A model generated the notes under the pieces. It made no database searches. It was not told the origin of the DNA and was given only the letters and a program-made list of their open reading frames with translations. Below, piece after piece: positions 7,559 through 13,593 of a stretch of 20,131 nt of DNA; positions within the stretch are counted from its first letter, which is position 1; each line of letters opens with the position of its first letter. A program made the translations under genes and the position numbers. Location of the stretch: NCBI GenBank assembly GCA_030743445.1, contig JASLSL010000004.1, positions 1-20,131 on the forward strand, read 5' to 3'. Source of the DNA: Alphaproteobacteria bacterium. Its GTDB lineage: Bacteria > Pseudomonadota > Alphaproteobacteria > UBA8366.

Positions 7559-8283
7559 CGGTTCATGCCCCCGTTCTCCCTATAGTCCTCGACCTGCCGC
7601 AGCAGGTCGTGCATCGCCCCGTCGCGGATGCCGAGCTCGTCGAGTTGCGCCACCGTATTGACCAGGTATTCGTGACAGGTGCCGAGCTTGCCTTCGGCGG
7701 TCGCCACGTGGGCGACGATGATGTCGTCGGGCAGGCGGCCGGCATAGCGCTCGTAGCCCCGGTTGATGGTGAAGGCGATCGCGCGGACCGGACCCTCGGC
7801 CGTCAGCACCTTGAGCCAGCGCGGCCGGTAGGCGCCGCCGATCATCTCGCGCTTCCAGATGATGTCGATTTCCTCCTCGACTTCCTCGGGCGCGATGCGG
7901 AACGCGACACCGTGGCACGAGCCGCCACGGTCGAGCCCGAGCATCAGCCCCTTGAACTCGTCCGAGCCGCGGCCGAACCCGCTCCACATGCAGTGGCGCC
8001 GGTGGTAGCCGCGGACCAGACCCTTGCGCCGCAAGGTGTAATGGAAGGCCGGGTTCCACATCAGCGATCCGTAACCGAATACCCAGACCTCGCCGCCGGG
8101 CGGTCCCTCGGCCAGCATGGCGCGCCACGAGGCCTCGCGCTCGGCATCCGACATCGGCCGGAAATAGCCGCGCCGTTCGGCCTCGGCGACGATCAGCTTG
8201 GTGAAGAAGCCGTTCTTGATGCGCTCGCGGTTGATCAGATGGCCGCCGGGCGCGATTCGGGACGATGGCGAGGGTTGCCGCAT
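7555..8283 (-). CDS. chaC: Glutathione-specific gamma-glutamylcyclotransferase (ChaC family)
   Basis: Cleaves glutathione to 5-oxoproline and Cys-Gly in the cytosol. The 242-aa protein is close to the usual bacterial ChaC length. The substrate-binding loop VFGYGSLMW ends at about residue 76, preceded by an N-terminal extension of about 65 residues containing the SDAEREASWRAML helix. The IIWKREM segment follows, with candidate catalytic Glu146, then GAYRPRWL. The conserved YVAHV-type strand appears as IIVAHV, and the C-terminal helix has the CHEYLVNTVAQLDELGI pattern of the family. The ATG at 8283 has no strong Shine-Dalgarno, so a downstream start is possible, since the first 13 residues look low-complexity. 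It shares a 4-bp overlap with msrB, suggesting joint control of thiol turnover and repair. Confidence 0.93.
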   Translation of the reverse strand: MRQPSPSSRIAPGGHLINRERIKNGFFTKLIVAEAERRGYFRPMSDAEREASWRAMLAEGPPGGEVWVFGYGSLMWNPAFHYTLRRKGLVRGYHRRHCMWSGFGRGSDEFKGLMLGLDRGGSCHGVAFRIAPEEVEEEIDIIWKREMIGGAYRPRWLKVLTAEGPVRAIAFTINRGYERYAGRLPDDIIVAHVATAEGKLGTCHEYLVNTVAQLDELGIRDGAMHDLLRQVEDYRENGGMNR

Positions 8284-8349
8284 GCGACCGATCTAAACCG
8301 GCGGCTCCTGGGTTGCAAGACGGGACAAGGATTATTCGACCGCGGCCGG

Positions 8350-8769
8350 TCACTCGGCCGGCGGCGTTCCGGGTCGGCTGAGGATGAAGATCGCGACCGC
8401 CGCCATGATCCCGCCGACGACGGTCGGCATTACCCAACTCTTGGCGACGAACACCGCGAGGTAGGCGAAACTCACCGCCATGGTCATGCCGGCGAGGCAC
8501 TTGGCGCGCTGCGGAATCACCCGGTGGCGGTGCCAGGCCTGCAGCGTCGGACCGAACCGGGAATGGTTGTAGAGCCATTCGTGGAACCGCGGCGAGCTCT
8601 TCGCGAAGGCCCAGAGCGCGATCAGCATGAACACCGTGGTCGGCATGCCAGGCACGACCGTGCCGACCATGCCGAGCCCGACGTTGAGCCAGCCAAACGC
8701 GATCAACAGCGGCCTGACCGCGTGCGACTGAACCGCTGCTTTGCTCTGGGCCCGGATTCTCGGTTCCAT
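8350..8769 (-). CDS. DUF454/YbaN-like inner-membrane protein
   Basis: Small integral membrane protein of the DUF454 (YbaN) family, function unknown. The diagnostic stretch LGMVGTVVPGMPTTVF is followed by ALWAFAKSSPRFHEWLYNH and a basic segment ending AKCLAGMTMA, matching the family's helix-loop-helix order. There are two to four hydrophobic segments, ending in a helix IMAAVAIFILSRP. I chose the ATG at 8769 (139 aa) because the family block begins shortly after it. The frame is open to an ATG at 8829, giving 159 aa with 20 extra residues of basic, unconserved appearance. Neither start has an ideal Shine-Dalgarno, so the N-terminus is uncertain. It is divergent from the methyltransferase-like gene. 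Confidence 0.85.
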   Translation of the reverse strand: MEPRIRAQSKAAVQSHAVRPLLIAFGWLNVGLGMVGTVVPGMPTTVFMLIALWAFAKSSPRFHEWLYNHSRFGPTLQAWHRHRVIPQRAKCLAGMTMAVSFAYLAVFVAKSWVMPTVVGGIMAAVAIFILSRPGTPPAE

Positions 8770-8859
8770 GATCCTGTCCGATCCTCTTCGATTCCTTCCC
8801 AAGAGGGGGCGCGCATCGACACCGTCCATGATCCGGGCGAAGTCCTAATTTTGGGTAAA

Positions 8860-8889
8860 TGTATAAATTGCCGGATCGAGAAATTACAA
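8860..8889 (-). promoter_or_regulatory. Candidate promoter of the DUF454 gene
   Basis: In the AT-rich divergent spacer the minus strand has TTGTAA (8884-8889), an 18-nt gap, then TATACA (8860-8865), each 4/6 to consensus. On the plus strand TACAAT (8885-8890) overlaps it and could be the -10 of the rightward methyltransferase-like gene, though no -35 is clear. Back-to-back overlapping promoters are plausible here. Confidence 0.3.
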
Positions 8890-8934
8890 TGCGGCGACGA
8901 GGTGTCATCACCGCGGCGACAAGGCGAAGTAGGG

Positions 8935-9408
8935 ATGGAAAGCCAGGAGCCTAACGACCGTCCGAACACCGTCATCCGGCCGCCGAGGCTCTACCTCGCC
9001 GCCTTGTTGGCGGGATTGGGGCTCGATTATCTCTGGCCTGCGCCGATGTTCGCCGCCCCCGGGCGGTATATCGCGGGCGGTCTATTGGCCGCCGGCGGGT
9101 TGTGGCTCGGCGTCGCGGCGATCCGCCAGTTCGGCCGTGCCGGGACAAACGTCCCGACCGTGCTGCCGGCGACGGCGCTGGTGACCGACGGGCTCTACCG
9201 GTTCTCGCGCAACCCGATCTATATCGGCTTGACCTCGCTCTATCTCGGGCTCTCGCTGCTCGCCGACAGCGTCTGGATGCTGGGCCTCGTCGTGCCGGTC
9301 CTCGTGGTGATGCATTACGGCGTGATCCGGCGCGAGGAACGCTATCTCGAGGACAAATTCGGCGACGCCTACCGCGGCTTCATGGCCTCGACCCGGCGCT
9401 GGCTATGA
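8935..9408 (+). CDS. Isoprenylcysteine carboxyl methyltransferase-like membrane protein
   Basis: Integral membrane protein (157 aa) of the ICMT/PEMT-like methyltransferase group. Members transfer methyl from S-adenosylmethionine to membrane-embedded or lipidic acceptors; the acceptor here is unknown. Helices appear at about 20-37, 44-60 and 95-125. The signature GLYRFSRNPIYIG (family pattern G-YxxxRxPxYxG) is present, and the C-terminal REERYLEDKFGDAYRGF block (EExxLxxxFGxxYxxY) forms the cofactor pocket in relatives. The ATG at 8935 was chosen because the family-like sequence begins with it and AAGG lies about 10 nt upstream. The same frame is open much further left, but that extension lies antisense to msrB, chaC and the DUF454 gene and has no protein-like features. 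Confidence 0.88.
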   Translation: MESQEPNDRPNTVIRPPRLYLAALLAGLGLDYLWPAPMFAAPGRYIAGGLLAAGGLWLGVAAIRQFGRAGTNVPTVLPATALVTDGLYRFSRNPIYIGLTSLYLGLSLLADSVWMLGLVVPVLVVMHYGVIRREERYLEDKFGDAYRGFMASTRRWL

Positions 9409-9567
9409 TATGGCGGTCGTTGATGCTCCATCGCGCCGGCAGTTCGGTTGAATCCTATAAGGTTCTGCCAAATTTCAACGCGCTGCACTACTATTAGCAG
9501 CATTACGAATTGCTAAACCGGGAGCGAATTTTCCCGAAAGCGCCGCCGCGGCACGGGAGGAAGACCG
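9409..9567 (+). promoter_or_regulatory. 159-bp spacer before the TPR-TTL gene
   Basis: The AT-richer spacer holds a TATAAG -10-like hexamer (9456-9461) without a convincing -35, and two small inverted repeats: GGCAG/CTGCC (9438-9442 and 9465-9469) and GCTGC/GCAGC (9482-9486 and 9497-9501). The strong Shine-Dalgarno GGGAGG (9555-9560) closes it. The Shine-Dalgarno is the only element I consider convincing. Confidence 0.35.
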
Positions 9568-9570
9568 ATT
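9555..9570 (+). promoter_or_regulatory. Strong ribosome binding site followed by an ATT start
   Basis: GGGAGG at 9555-9560, seven bases, then ATT at 9568. In frame, no ATG, GTG or TTG lies within the proper spacing. The location decides the start of the TPR-TTL gene and implies a rare non-canonical initiator. Confidence 0.5.
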
Positions 9571-11064
9571 TCGACCGATACCAGCTCCGAAAACGAAGTC
9601 CACAAGGAAATCGATCGGATCTCGGGCCTGATCGAGACCGGCTTGATCGCCGCGCGCGAAGAAGCGGTGGCCCTCGTCGACCGCTATCCCGACGATTTCC
9701 ATGCCCACATGTTCCTTGGCAACGTGTGCCGGCAGATGCGCGACGTCGGCGCGGCCCTAGCCAGCCTCGAGCAGGCCGGCCGGCTCAGGCCCGAGGACGA
9801 GTCGGTGGCGTTCAACACCGGCGCCTGCCAATACTGGACCGGAGAGCTCGAAAAGGCGCTGGCGCACTTCTTGCGCGCGGCCGAACTGGCGCCCGAGGAG
9901 AGCAAACGCCAGCCGAGCGTACTCGCCGGGTACTGTCACCACCGGCTCGGGCGCCCAAAGGACGCGATCCCCGTCTTCGAGCGGGTGTTGCAGCGCGATC
10001 GCTACGAGGTCGCCGCGCTTTACGGTCTGATGCAGGCGCTGCGGGACACGGGCGAATTCGACGCGGCAGACGCCCAGGCCAATGCCCTGGAGAGGATCCT
10101 CGGCGACGACAGTCGCGCCGTCAGGGCGATGCTCGGCTTCTTTCAGGCCTATGACTTTCACGGTTGGCTGCAGTTCGACGACAAAGCGCAGTTGAAGCGC
10201 CACATCGACCGCTATCGGCAAAACGTCGAGGCCGCCGCCTTCGCCAACGTGCCCGAGACTTATGTCATGCCGGACGATTACGCGGCGCTCGAGGCCGCGC
10301 ACCGCGATGCGCCCGGGGTGTGGGTGGTCAAGCCGAACATGCTGCACAACGGCCATGGCTTGCGGCTGGTCGACGGGTTGGACACGGTCCCACGCGAACC
10401 GGGCTGGCTGGTGCAGAGGTATCTCGCCGACCCGTTCCTGTTTCGCGGGCGCAAGGCGAACTTCCGGATTTTCCTGCTGGTGACCGCCGTGGACCCGCCG
10501 CGGGTCTACTTGTTCCACGGCGGCAGCGCGCGCTTCGCGCTCGAACCTTATCGGAGCGGTCCGGAATACCTCGACCACCTGCCGATGCATATCGGCAATC
10601 GTGGCCTCTTCAGCGACCGCGCCGACCTGGTCGAGGAAACCAACCGGGTGATGGGCAACGCCGACAGCGTCTGGGGCTTCCGCGAGCTGATCGACTATAT
10701 CGCCGAGGCCGGGTTCGATACCGACGCGTTGTGGTCGCGGCTCCGGCGGCAGGCGGAAGAGGTGGTCGGCATGTTCGAGGCGGCGGGTGTGTTCCGCAAC
10801 CAGGTCGTCGAGGGCTGCCGCCATGCCTACGGGCCGAAAATCCTAGGGCTCGATATCTTCTTCGACGATGCGATGCGGCCTTGGCTGTTGGAGATCGAAC
10901 GCGGCCCGACCTTCAACCGCATGTTCAACGGCGAGCGCGACGACAACCCGGTTTTGCCGCTAATCGGCAAGATGGTGGTGTTTCCGCTCGGCGACGGCGA
11001 CCCGGCGGAGTTCGAATACGCCCGCCGCGGCCCGTTCATCCGCCTGCTACCGGCGGAGAGCTAG
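9568..11064 (+). CDS. TPR protein with C-terminal tubulin-tyrosine-ligase-like ATP-grasp domain
   Basis: Probable cytosolic ATP-dependent ligase joining an amino acid to a protein or peptide; partner unknown. From the proposed start it has 498 residues. About 10-190 are tetratricopeptide-like helical repeats (AHMFLGNVCRQMRDVGAALASLEQA, then CHHRLGRPKDAIPVFERVLQ). About 210-470 match the TTL family: W252-V-V-K255-P, a GHG loop, a WLVQRY strand, NFR300IFLLVT followed by VYLFHGG and ARFALEPY, and GLDIFFDD then WLLE442IE444. In most TTL enzymes the last motif is E-x-N, so Glu444 in place of Asn is unusual. Start: there is no ATG or GTG in frame. ATT at 9568 sits 7 nt after GGGAGG and is preferred. 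The alternative is TTG at 9643 (473 aa), which lacks any Shine-Dalgarno and cuts into the first helix. The frame closes upstream at 9514. Confidence 0.85.
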   Translation: MSTDTSSENEVHKEIDRISGLIETGLIAAREEAVALVDRYPDDFHAHMFLGNVCRQMRDVGAALASLEQAGRLRPEDESVAFNTGACQYWTGELEKALAHFLRAAELAPEESKRQPSVLAGYCHHRLGRPKDAIPVFERVLQRDRYEVAALYGLMQALRDTGEFDAADAQANALERILGDDSRAVRAMLGFFQAYDFHGWLQFDDKAQLKRHIDRYRQNVEAAAFANVPETYVMPDDYAALEAAHRDAPGVWVVKPNMLHNGHGLRLVDGLDTVPREPGWLVQRYLADPFLFRGRKANFRIFLLVTAVDPPRVYLFHGGSARFALEPYRSGPEYLDHLPMHIGNRGLFSDRADLVEETNRVMGNADSVWGFRELIDYIAEAGFDTDALWSRLRRQAEEVVGMFEAAGVFRNQVVEGCRHAYGPKILGLDIFFDDAMRPWLLEIERGPTFNRMFNGERDDNPVLPLIGKMVVFPLGDGDPAEFEYARRGPFIRLLPAES

Positions 11065-11082
11065 CCAACAAATCCGTGACTT

Positions 11083-11101
11083 TGGCCGCCTTGGGCGGCT
11101 T
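11083..11101. terminator. Weak hairpin between convergent genes
   Basis: GCCGCC (11085-11090), loop TTG, GGCGGC (11094-11099), extendable by two G-T pairs. It lies just after the TPR-TTL stop and beyond the end of the leftward DoxX region. Neither strand has a U-tract, so termination is uncertain. Confidence 0.3.
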
Positions 11102-11110
11102 GCCGGCGCG

Positions 11111-11203
11111 CTACAGCTCGACCATGCGACCGACGGCCTGCAGCGCCATCGCGAGATAAAAATGGGTTTCCCGATTGCCGGGCTCGACCTCGCGCGAAGT
11201 CAT
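11111..11203 (-). CDS. Possible 30-residue peptide downstream of the DoxX gene
   Basis: A short ATG-started frame (30 aa) lies 74 bp after the DoxX stop. It has a balanced, helix-forming sequence (REVEPGNRETHFYLAMALQAVGRMVEL) unlike the Arg/Pro-rich shadow frames around it. A GGA lies 11 nt before the ATG, a weak ribosome site. The frame stays open upstream into the DoxX gene, so this may be a leftover C-terminus of a decayed gene or simply chance. I do not recognise it. Confidence 0.22.
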   Translation of the reverse strand: MTSREVEPGNRETHFYLAMALQAVGRMVEL

Positions 11204-11277
11204 GTGTCGGATTTTCCAGCATCCCGCTAGGTGCACCGAACCCGCGCGATCCGCAATCAACGCGGCGCCGAGTGGGC

Positions 11278-11745
11278 CTAGAACTCGCGGCCGATCTTTC
11301 GGTCGAGCGACAGCGGACCGCCGCCCTCGATGAAGATGGCGAGCGCGATCACGCCCCACATCAGCGGGTATTCGGCGTCCTTGTCGGCCCAGAAGAAACC
11401 GTTCGGCCAATGGACCACGAAGCCGGCAACGGCCAATAAACCGATCACCTGAATCGCCCAAAAGCGGGTAAGGAACCCGATCGCGATCATCAGGCCGCCG
11501 AAGAATTCGAGCGTGCCGACGTAGTAGGCGAGCGGCAACGCCGGCTCGAACCCCACCTTGGAGAAGAACCCCGCCGTCTTGGTGATGTCGCCGCCATACC
11601 AGCCGAACAGCTTGCTACCGCCATGCGGCACCAGCCACAGCCCGGCGACGGCGCGAACCATCGGATAGGCGAGGATCTCCATGTGGTCGTAAAGCGACCG
11701 CAGCCCCGGAATGATCAGTTTGGTTTCGCTCGGTTCCTCGGACAT
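11278..11745 (-). CDS. DoxX-family membrane protein
   Basis: Four-helix inner-membrane protein (155 aa) of the DoxX/DoxD-like family. Some members are subunits of quinone-linked oxidoreductases or respond to thiol and oxidative stress; the exact role here is unknown. The family opening is RAVAGLWLVPHGGSKLFGWYGG (about 31-52), with the typical hGxxKL motif. Helices follow at about 75-95 (YVGTLEFFGGLMIAIGFLTRFWA), 97-115 and 130-145. The start ATG at 11745 is chosen for its excellent Shine-Dalgarno GGGGGGAG directly upstream; the much longer open frame (to 12222) crosses the intergenic region and has no family-like content. It is divergent from the porin and shares its regulatory region. Confidence 0.92.
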   Translation of the reverse strand: MSEEPSETKLIIPGLRSLYDHMEILAYPMVRAVAGLWLVPHGGSKLFGWYGGDITKTAGFFSKVGFEPALPLAYYVGTLEFFGGLMIAIGFLTRFWAIQVIGLLAVAGFVVHWPNGFFWADKDAEYPLMWGVIALAIFIEGGGPLSLDRKIGREF

Positions 11746-11771
11746 GGCTCCCCCCTTTATTCGTTGTCCCG

Positions 11772-11801
11772 ATTGTACCCGCATTGCCGCGTCGCCGAAA
11801 A
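11772..11801 (-). promoter_or_regulatory. Candidate promoter of the DoxX gene
   Basis: Minus-strand TACAAT (11772-11777), 5/6 to the -10 consensus, is preceded 17-18 nt upstream by a poor -35 (TTTCGG or TTTTCG). Transcription would start about 20 nt before the ATG, just ahead of the G-rich Shine-Dalgarno. A weak -35 fits activator dependence, possibly from the direct repeats about 50-70 bp upstream of the predicted start. Confidence 0.35.
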
Positions 11802-11816
11802 GTCCGCTGGGTGACA

Positions 11817-11834
11817 CTTTCATAAAGCTTTCAA
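11817..11834 (+). promoter_or_regulatory. Pho-box-like tandem direct repeat
   Basis: CTTTCAT-AAAG-CTTTCAA: two 7-bp repeats separated by 4 bp, an 11-bp period. The layout and most bases agree with the PhoB box (CTGTCAT, 4-bp AT-rich linker, CTGTCAC); both repeats have T where PhoB prefers G. The format is typical of OmpR/PhoB-family response regulators that bind as head-to-tail dimers. Which of the two divergent genes it serves is open. Confidence 0.4.
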
Positions 11835-11853
11835 CGATCGATCGGCACGAAAA

Positions 11854-11871
11854 TGTTCCATGATTGTTCCA
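11854..11871 (+). promoter_or_regulatory. Second tandem direct repeat with 11-bp period
   Basis: TGTTCCA-TGAT-TGTTCCA: a perfect 7-bp repeat with a 4-bp linker, 37 bp from the first repeat pair. The geometry is the same but the sequence differs, so it may bind another OmpR/PhoB-type regulator or a second regulator molecule. It is not assigned to a known motif. Confidence 0.4.
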
Positions 11872-11944
11872 AACTTGCGCACGCGAACCCTCGAGCCAAC
11901 CAAAGCCTTGCCCGATTCGGCTGAAAACGTCGCGTTTGACCTGA

Positions 11945-11962
11945 ATCCCGAGTGATCGGGAT
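11945..11962. promoter_or_regulatory. Inverted repeat ATCCCGA-GTGA-TCGGGAT
   Basis: A perfect 7-bp stem with a 4-bp loop, preceded by TTTGACC. It could be an operator or a small hairpin in a transcript. It lies between the direct repeats and the porin. No U-tract follows, so a terminator is unlikely. Confidence 0.35.
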
Positions 11963-12062
11963 CGGCCGAACCGGGTCGGGCGCAAGACGGCCAAGTTCGG
12001 CTTCATTCGGCGGGGCGGACCTCCAGGTTTCGGGACCTCGCCCAATCGCTGTTGAATCGACC

Positions 12063-12080
12063 TGTTGCCAAATTGCAACA
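12063..12080. promoter_or_regulatory. Inverted repeat TGTTGC-N6-GCAACA
   Basis: A perfect 6-bp inverted repeat with a CAAATT centre, typical of a helix-turn-helix dimer operator in size. It is followed at once by the -10-like TATAAC (12084-12089). No matching -35 at standard spacing was found, so promoter status is uncertain. Confidence 0.35.
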
Positions 12081-12117
12081 CGGTATAACTCTTCGCTACC
12101 CAAGGGTATTGAAGTAA

Positions 12118-12147
12118 TTGACCTGCCACGGGAACTGAAGTTAGTAA
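12118..12147 (+). promoter_or_regulatory. Weak promoter candidate for the porin
   Basis: TTGACC (12118-12123) is a 5/6 -35 match, followed at 18 nt by TAGTAA (12142-12147), only 3/6 to the -10. This would give a leader of about 70 nt. A better -10 may exist elsewhere; low confidence. Confidence 0.25.
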
Positions 12148-12180
12148 GGTCTCGAATGCAGATGCCTTTCCTTCTTCAGG

Positions 12181-12205
12181 AGGGTTGTCTGGGTGTTGAA
12201 ACCCT
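12181..12205 (+). promoter_or_regulatory. Leader hairpin just upstream of the porin Shine-Dalgarno
   Basis: AGGGTT (12181-12186) and AACCCT (12200-12205) can pair across a 13-nt loop, ending about 4 nt before the GGAGGAGG ribosome site. It may stabilise the leader or tune translation. The stem is short, so this is tentative. Confidence 0.25.
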
Positions 12206-12221
12206 AACGGAGGAGGACACA

Positions 12222-13376
12222 ATGATACGCACGAGTGTCTTTAGTCGAGCCGCGATTATGGCCGGCGCTGCGTTTTTCGTCTTTAGCATCGGGACGAGCG
12301 ATGTTGCTCTAGCGGCCGAGAAGAAAGGCGCCAAAATCATCACGAGCTCTTCGGACAAAGTAAAGGTCAGGATTACCGGACAGATCAGCCGGGCAGCCAA
12401 CTATATCGATGACGGAAGCCCGGGCTCATCGCGTATGCGCTACATGGATAGCAATTACAGTAGTTCCCGTTTCCTTATCCTTACCTCGTCCAAGATCACC
12501 TCTGACATCAAAGTCAACGGTCGCGTCGAGGTGGCGGTGGACGACAACCGTAATTTCCAGGGAGTGGCCGCCTTCGGAGGCCGGAGCGGCAACGATTTCC
12601 AAACCCGTAAGACGGAACTCTATTTCACCCACAAGCAGTTCGGCCGGGTGTGGATAGGTGCCGGCACGACGGCGGGGGACGGTATCATGAATAATGGTCT
12701 CAGTGGCGTTTATGCCGCACTGCCGGCCGGCGATGGCCTGGACGTGGGCGGTATCAATTTCCGGAATGCCGATGGTTCCAACTCCGGTGCCACTATCTTG
12801 GGCACATTCACGGACTTCGACTTCTTTGGCCGTCAGACGCGGGTCATGTACGACACGCCGGTTATCGCGGGCTTCATGGCATCCGTTTCGCATTCGGACG
12901 AGCAGATTTGGGAAGCCTCGTTGAATTACAGCGGCACGATCCTCGATACCAAGGTCAAGGCTCGTATCGGTTATGGCGACGCCTCGCTTTCCGACAATAG
13001 AGACTTTGCCGGTGGTTCGATCTCCGCTGTCCACTCGAGTGGTCTCGGCGCTACCTTCAACCTCGGCGCGACCAACGAAGATGTCCGCGACCAGACCAAT
13101 GGTGCCGAGGACCGTTTCGGATGGCAGATCCAGGGTCACTTCGGCCGGAAGTTCACCGAAATCGGCAAGAGCACCATAGTCGGTTCGTTCTGGTACATTG
13201 AGAACGTGGCGCAATCTGGTGATATCGGCAAGGCGACTGCTGTCACTTTCCAGCAGAACGTCGACGCTGCCGCGCTTCAGCTTTGGGCGAAATACATTAA
13301 TTTCGACTTAAATCGTCCGGGCAGCGACTTCGACGACATCAACACGTTCTCGGTCGGTGCGCGTGTAAAGTTCTAA
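12222..13376 (+). CDS. Outer-membrane porin
   Basis: Outer-membrane beta-barrel of 384 aa, probably a general or selective diffusion porin. The signal peptide is clear: a basic start, hydrophobic core AAIMAGAAFFVFSIG, and a cleavage site after ALA or LAA at residues 31-32. The mature part shows alternating beta-strands, the porin-like KVKVRITGQISRAANYIDDG first strand, ELYFTHKQFGRVWIGAGTTAGDGI and an FGRQTRVMYDTP strand. It ends in the C-terminal Phe (VGARVKF) that is the assembly signal read by BamA. The start is fixed by GGAGGAGG upstream of the ATG. The gene is less GC-rich than its neighbours and uses codons such as CGT and GGT, suggesting high expression. Specificity cannot be read from sequence; phosphate-linked control is possible from the upstream repeats. 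Confidence 0.88.
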   Translation: MIRTSVFSRAAIMAGAAFFVFSIGTSDVALAAEKKGAKIITSSSDKVKVRITGQISRAANYIDDGSPGSSRMRYMDSNYSSSRFLILTSSKITSDIKVNGRVEVAVDDNRNFQGVAAFGGRSGNDFQTRKTELYFTHKQFGRVWIGAGTTAGDGIMNNGLSGVYAALPAGDGLDVGGINFRNADGSNSGATILGTFTDFDFFGRQTRVMYDTPVIAGFMASVSHSDEQIWEASLNYSGTILDTKVKARIGYGDASLSDNRDFAGGSISAVHSSGLGATFNLGATNEDVRDQTNGAEDRFGWQIQGHFGRKFTEIGKSTIVGSFWYIENVAQSGDIGKATAVTFQQNVDAAALQLWAKYINFDLNRPGSDFDDINTFSVGARVKF

Positions 13377-13408
13377 AACGCCGAACTGTGTGAGAACCAA
13401 AGAAACCG

Positions 13409-13576
13409 ATGCGTTGGTTGATGGCCTGTTTGTTGTTGGCGCTCTTATCACCCGGTATGTCGAGCTGCGCTTATATGAAGGGTGACAAGGAAGTCAATAC
13501 AGATCCCGATCCGGGAATGCCCGGGCCAGGCATCTTTACCGGACGAACGGGCGAGTGGGTCATCATTAATAAATAG
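13409..13576 (+). CDS. Small lipoprotein
   Basis: A 55-codon gene 32 bp after the porin stop. The first 19 residues form a lipoprotein signal peptide: Met-Arg-Trp, hydrophobic core LMACLLLALL, then the lipobox-like GMSSC with Cys20 as the lipidated residue (M-S-S-C fits a relaxed lipobox). The mature part is only 36 residues: AYMKGDKEVN, then a Pro/Gly-rich PDPGMPGPGIF segment and the end TGEWVIINK. A terminator follows directly, so it should be cotranscribed with the porin. The ribosome site is weak (GAGAA upstream). I do not recognise a named family. A role in the outer membrane next to the porin is inferred from location only. Confidence 0.72.
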   Translation: MRWLMACLLLALLSPGMSSCAYMKGDKEVNTDPDPGMPGPGIFTGRTGEWVIINK

Positions 13577-13593
13577 CAACCCACGTTGAATTC

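Larger units (their letters stand above)
11746..12221. other. 476-bp divergent regulatory region between the DoxX and porin genes
   Basis: No convincing gene is present: the open frames crossing it are extensions of the flanking genes with unstructured, Arg/Pro-rich translations. It is visibly richer in A and T than its surroundings and holds direct repeats, palindromes, candidate promoter hexamers and a leader hairpin, listed separately. The porin has a long potential leader, since the ATG at 12222 is about 390 bp from the direct-repeat sites. Confidence 0.6.

Noticed and set aside
7459..8934. Left extension of the ICMT-like frame
   Set aside because: It lies antisense to msrB, chaC and the DUF454 gene and has no domain-like content. 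The family sequence and ribosome site begin at 8935.
9757..10824. 355-codon minus-strand frame across the TPR-TTL gene
   Set aside because: It is the mirror of a strongly supported TPR-ATP-grasp coding region and shows only antisense-type composition.
11952..12221. 90-codon N-terminal extension of the porin
   Set aside because: A signal peptide and a GGAGGAGG ribosome site mark the start at 12222. The upstream translation is unstructured and covers inverted repeats.
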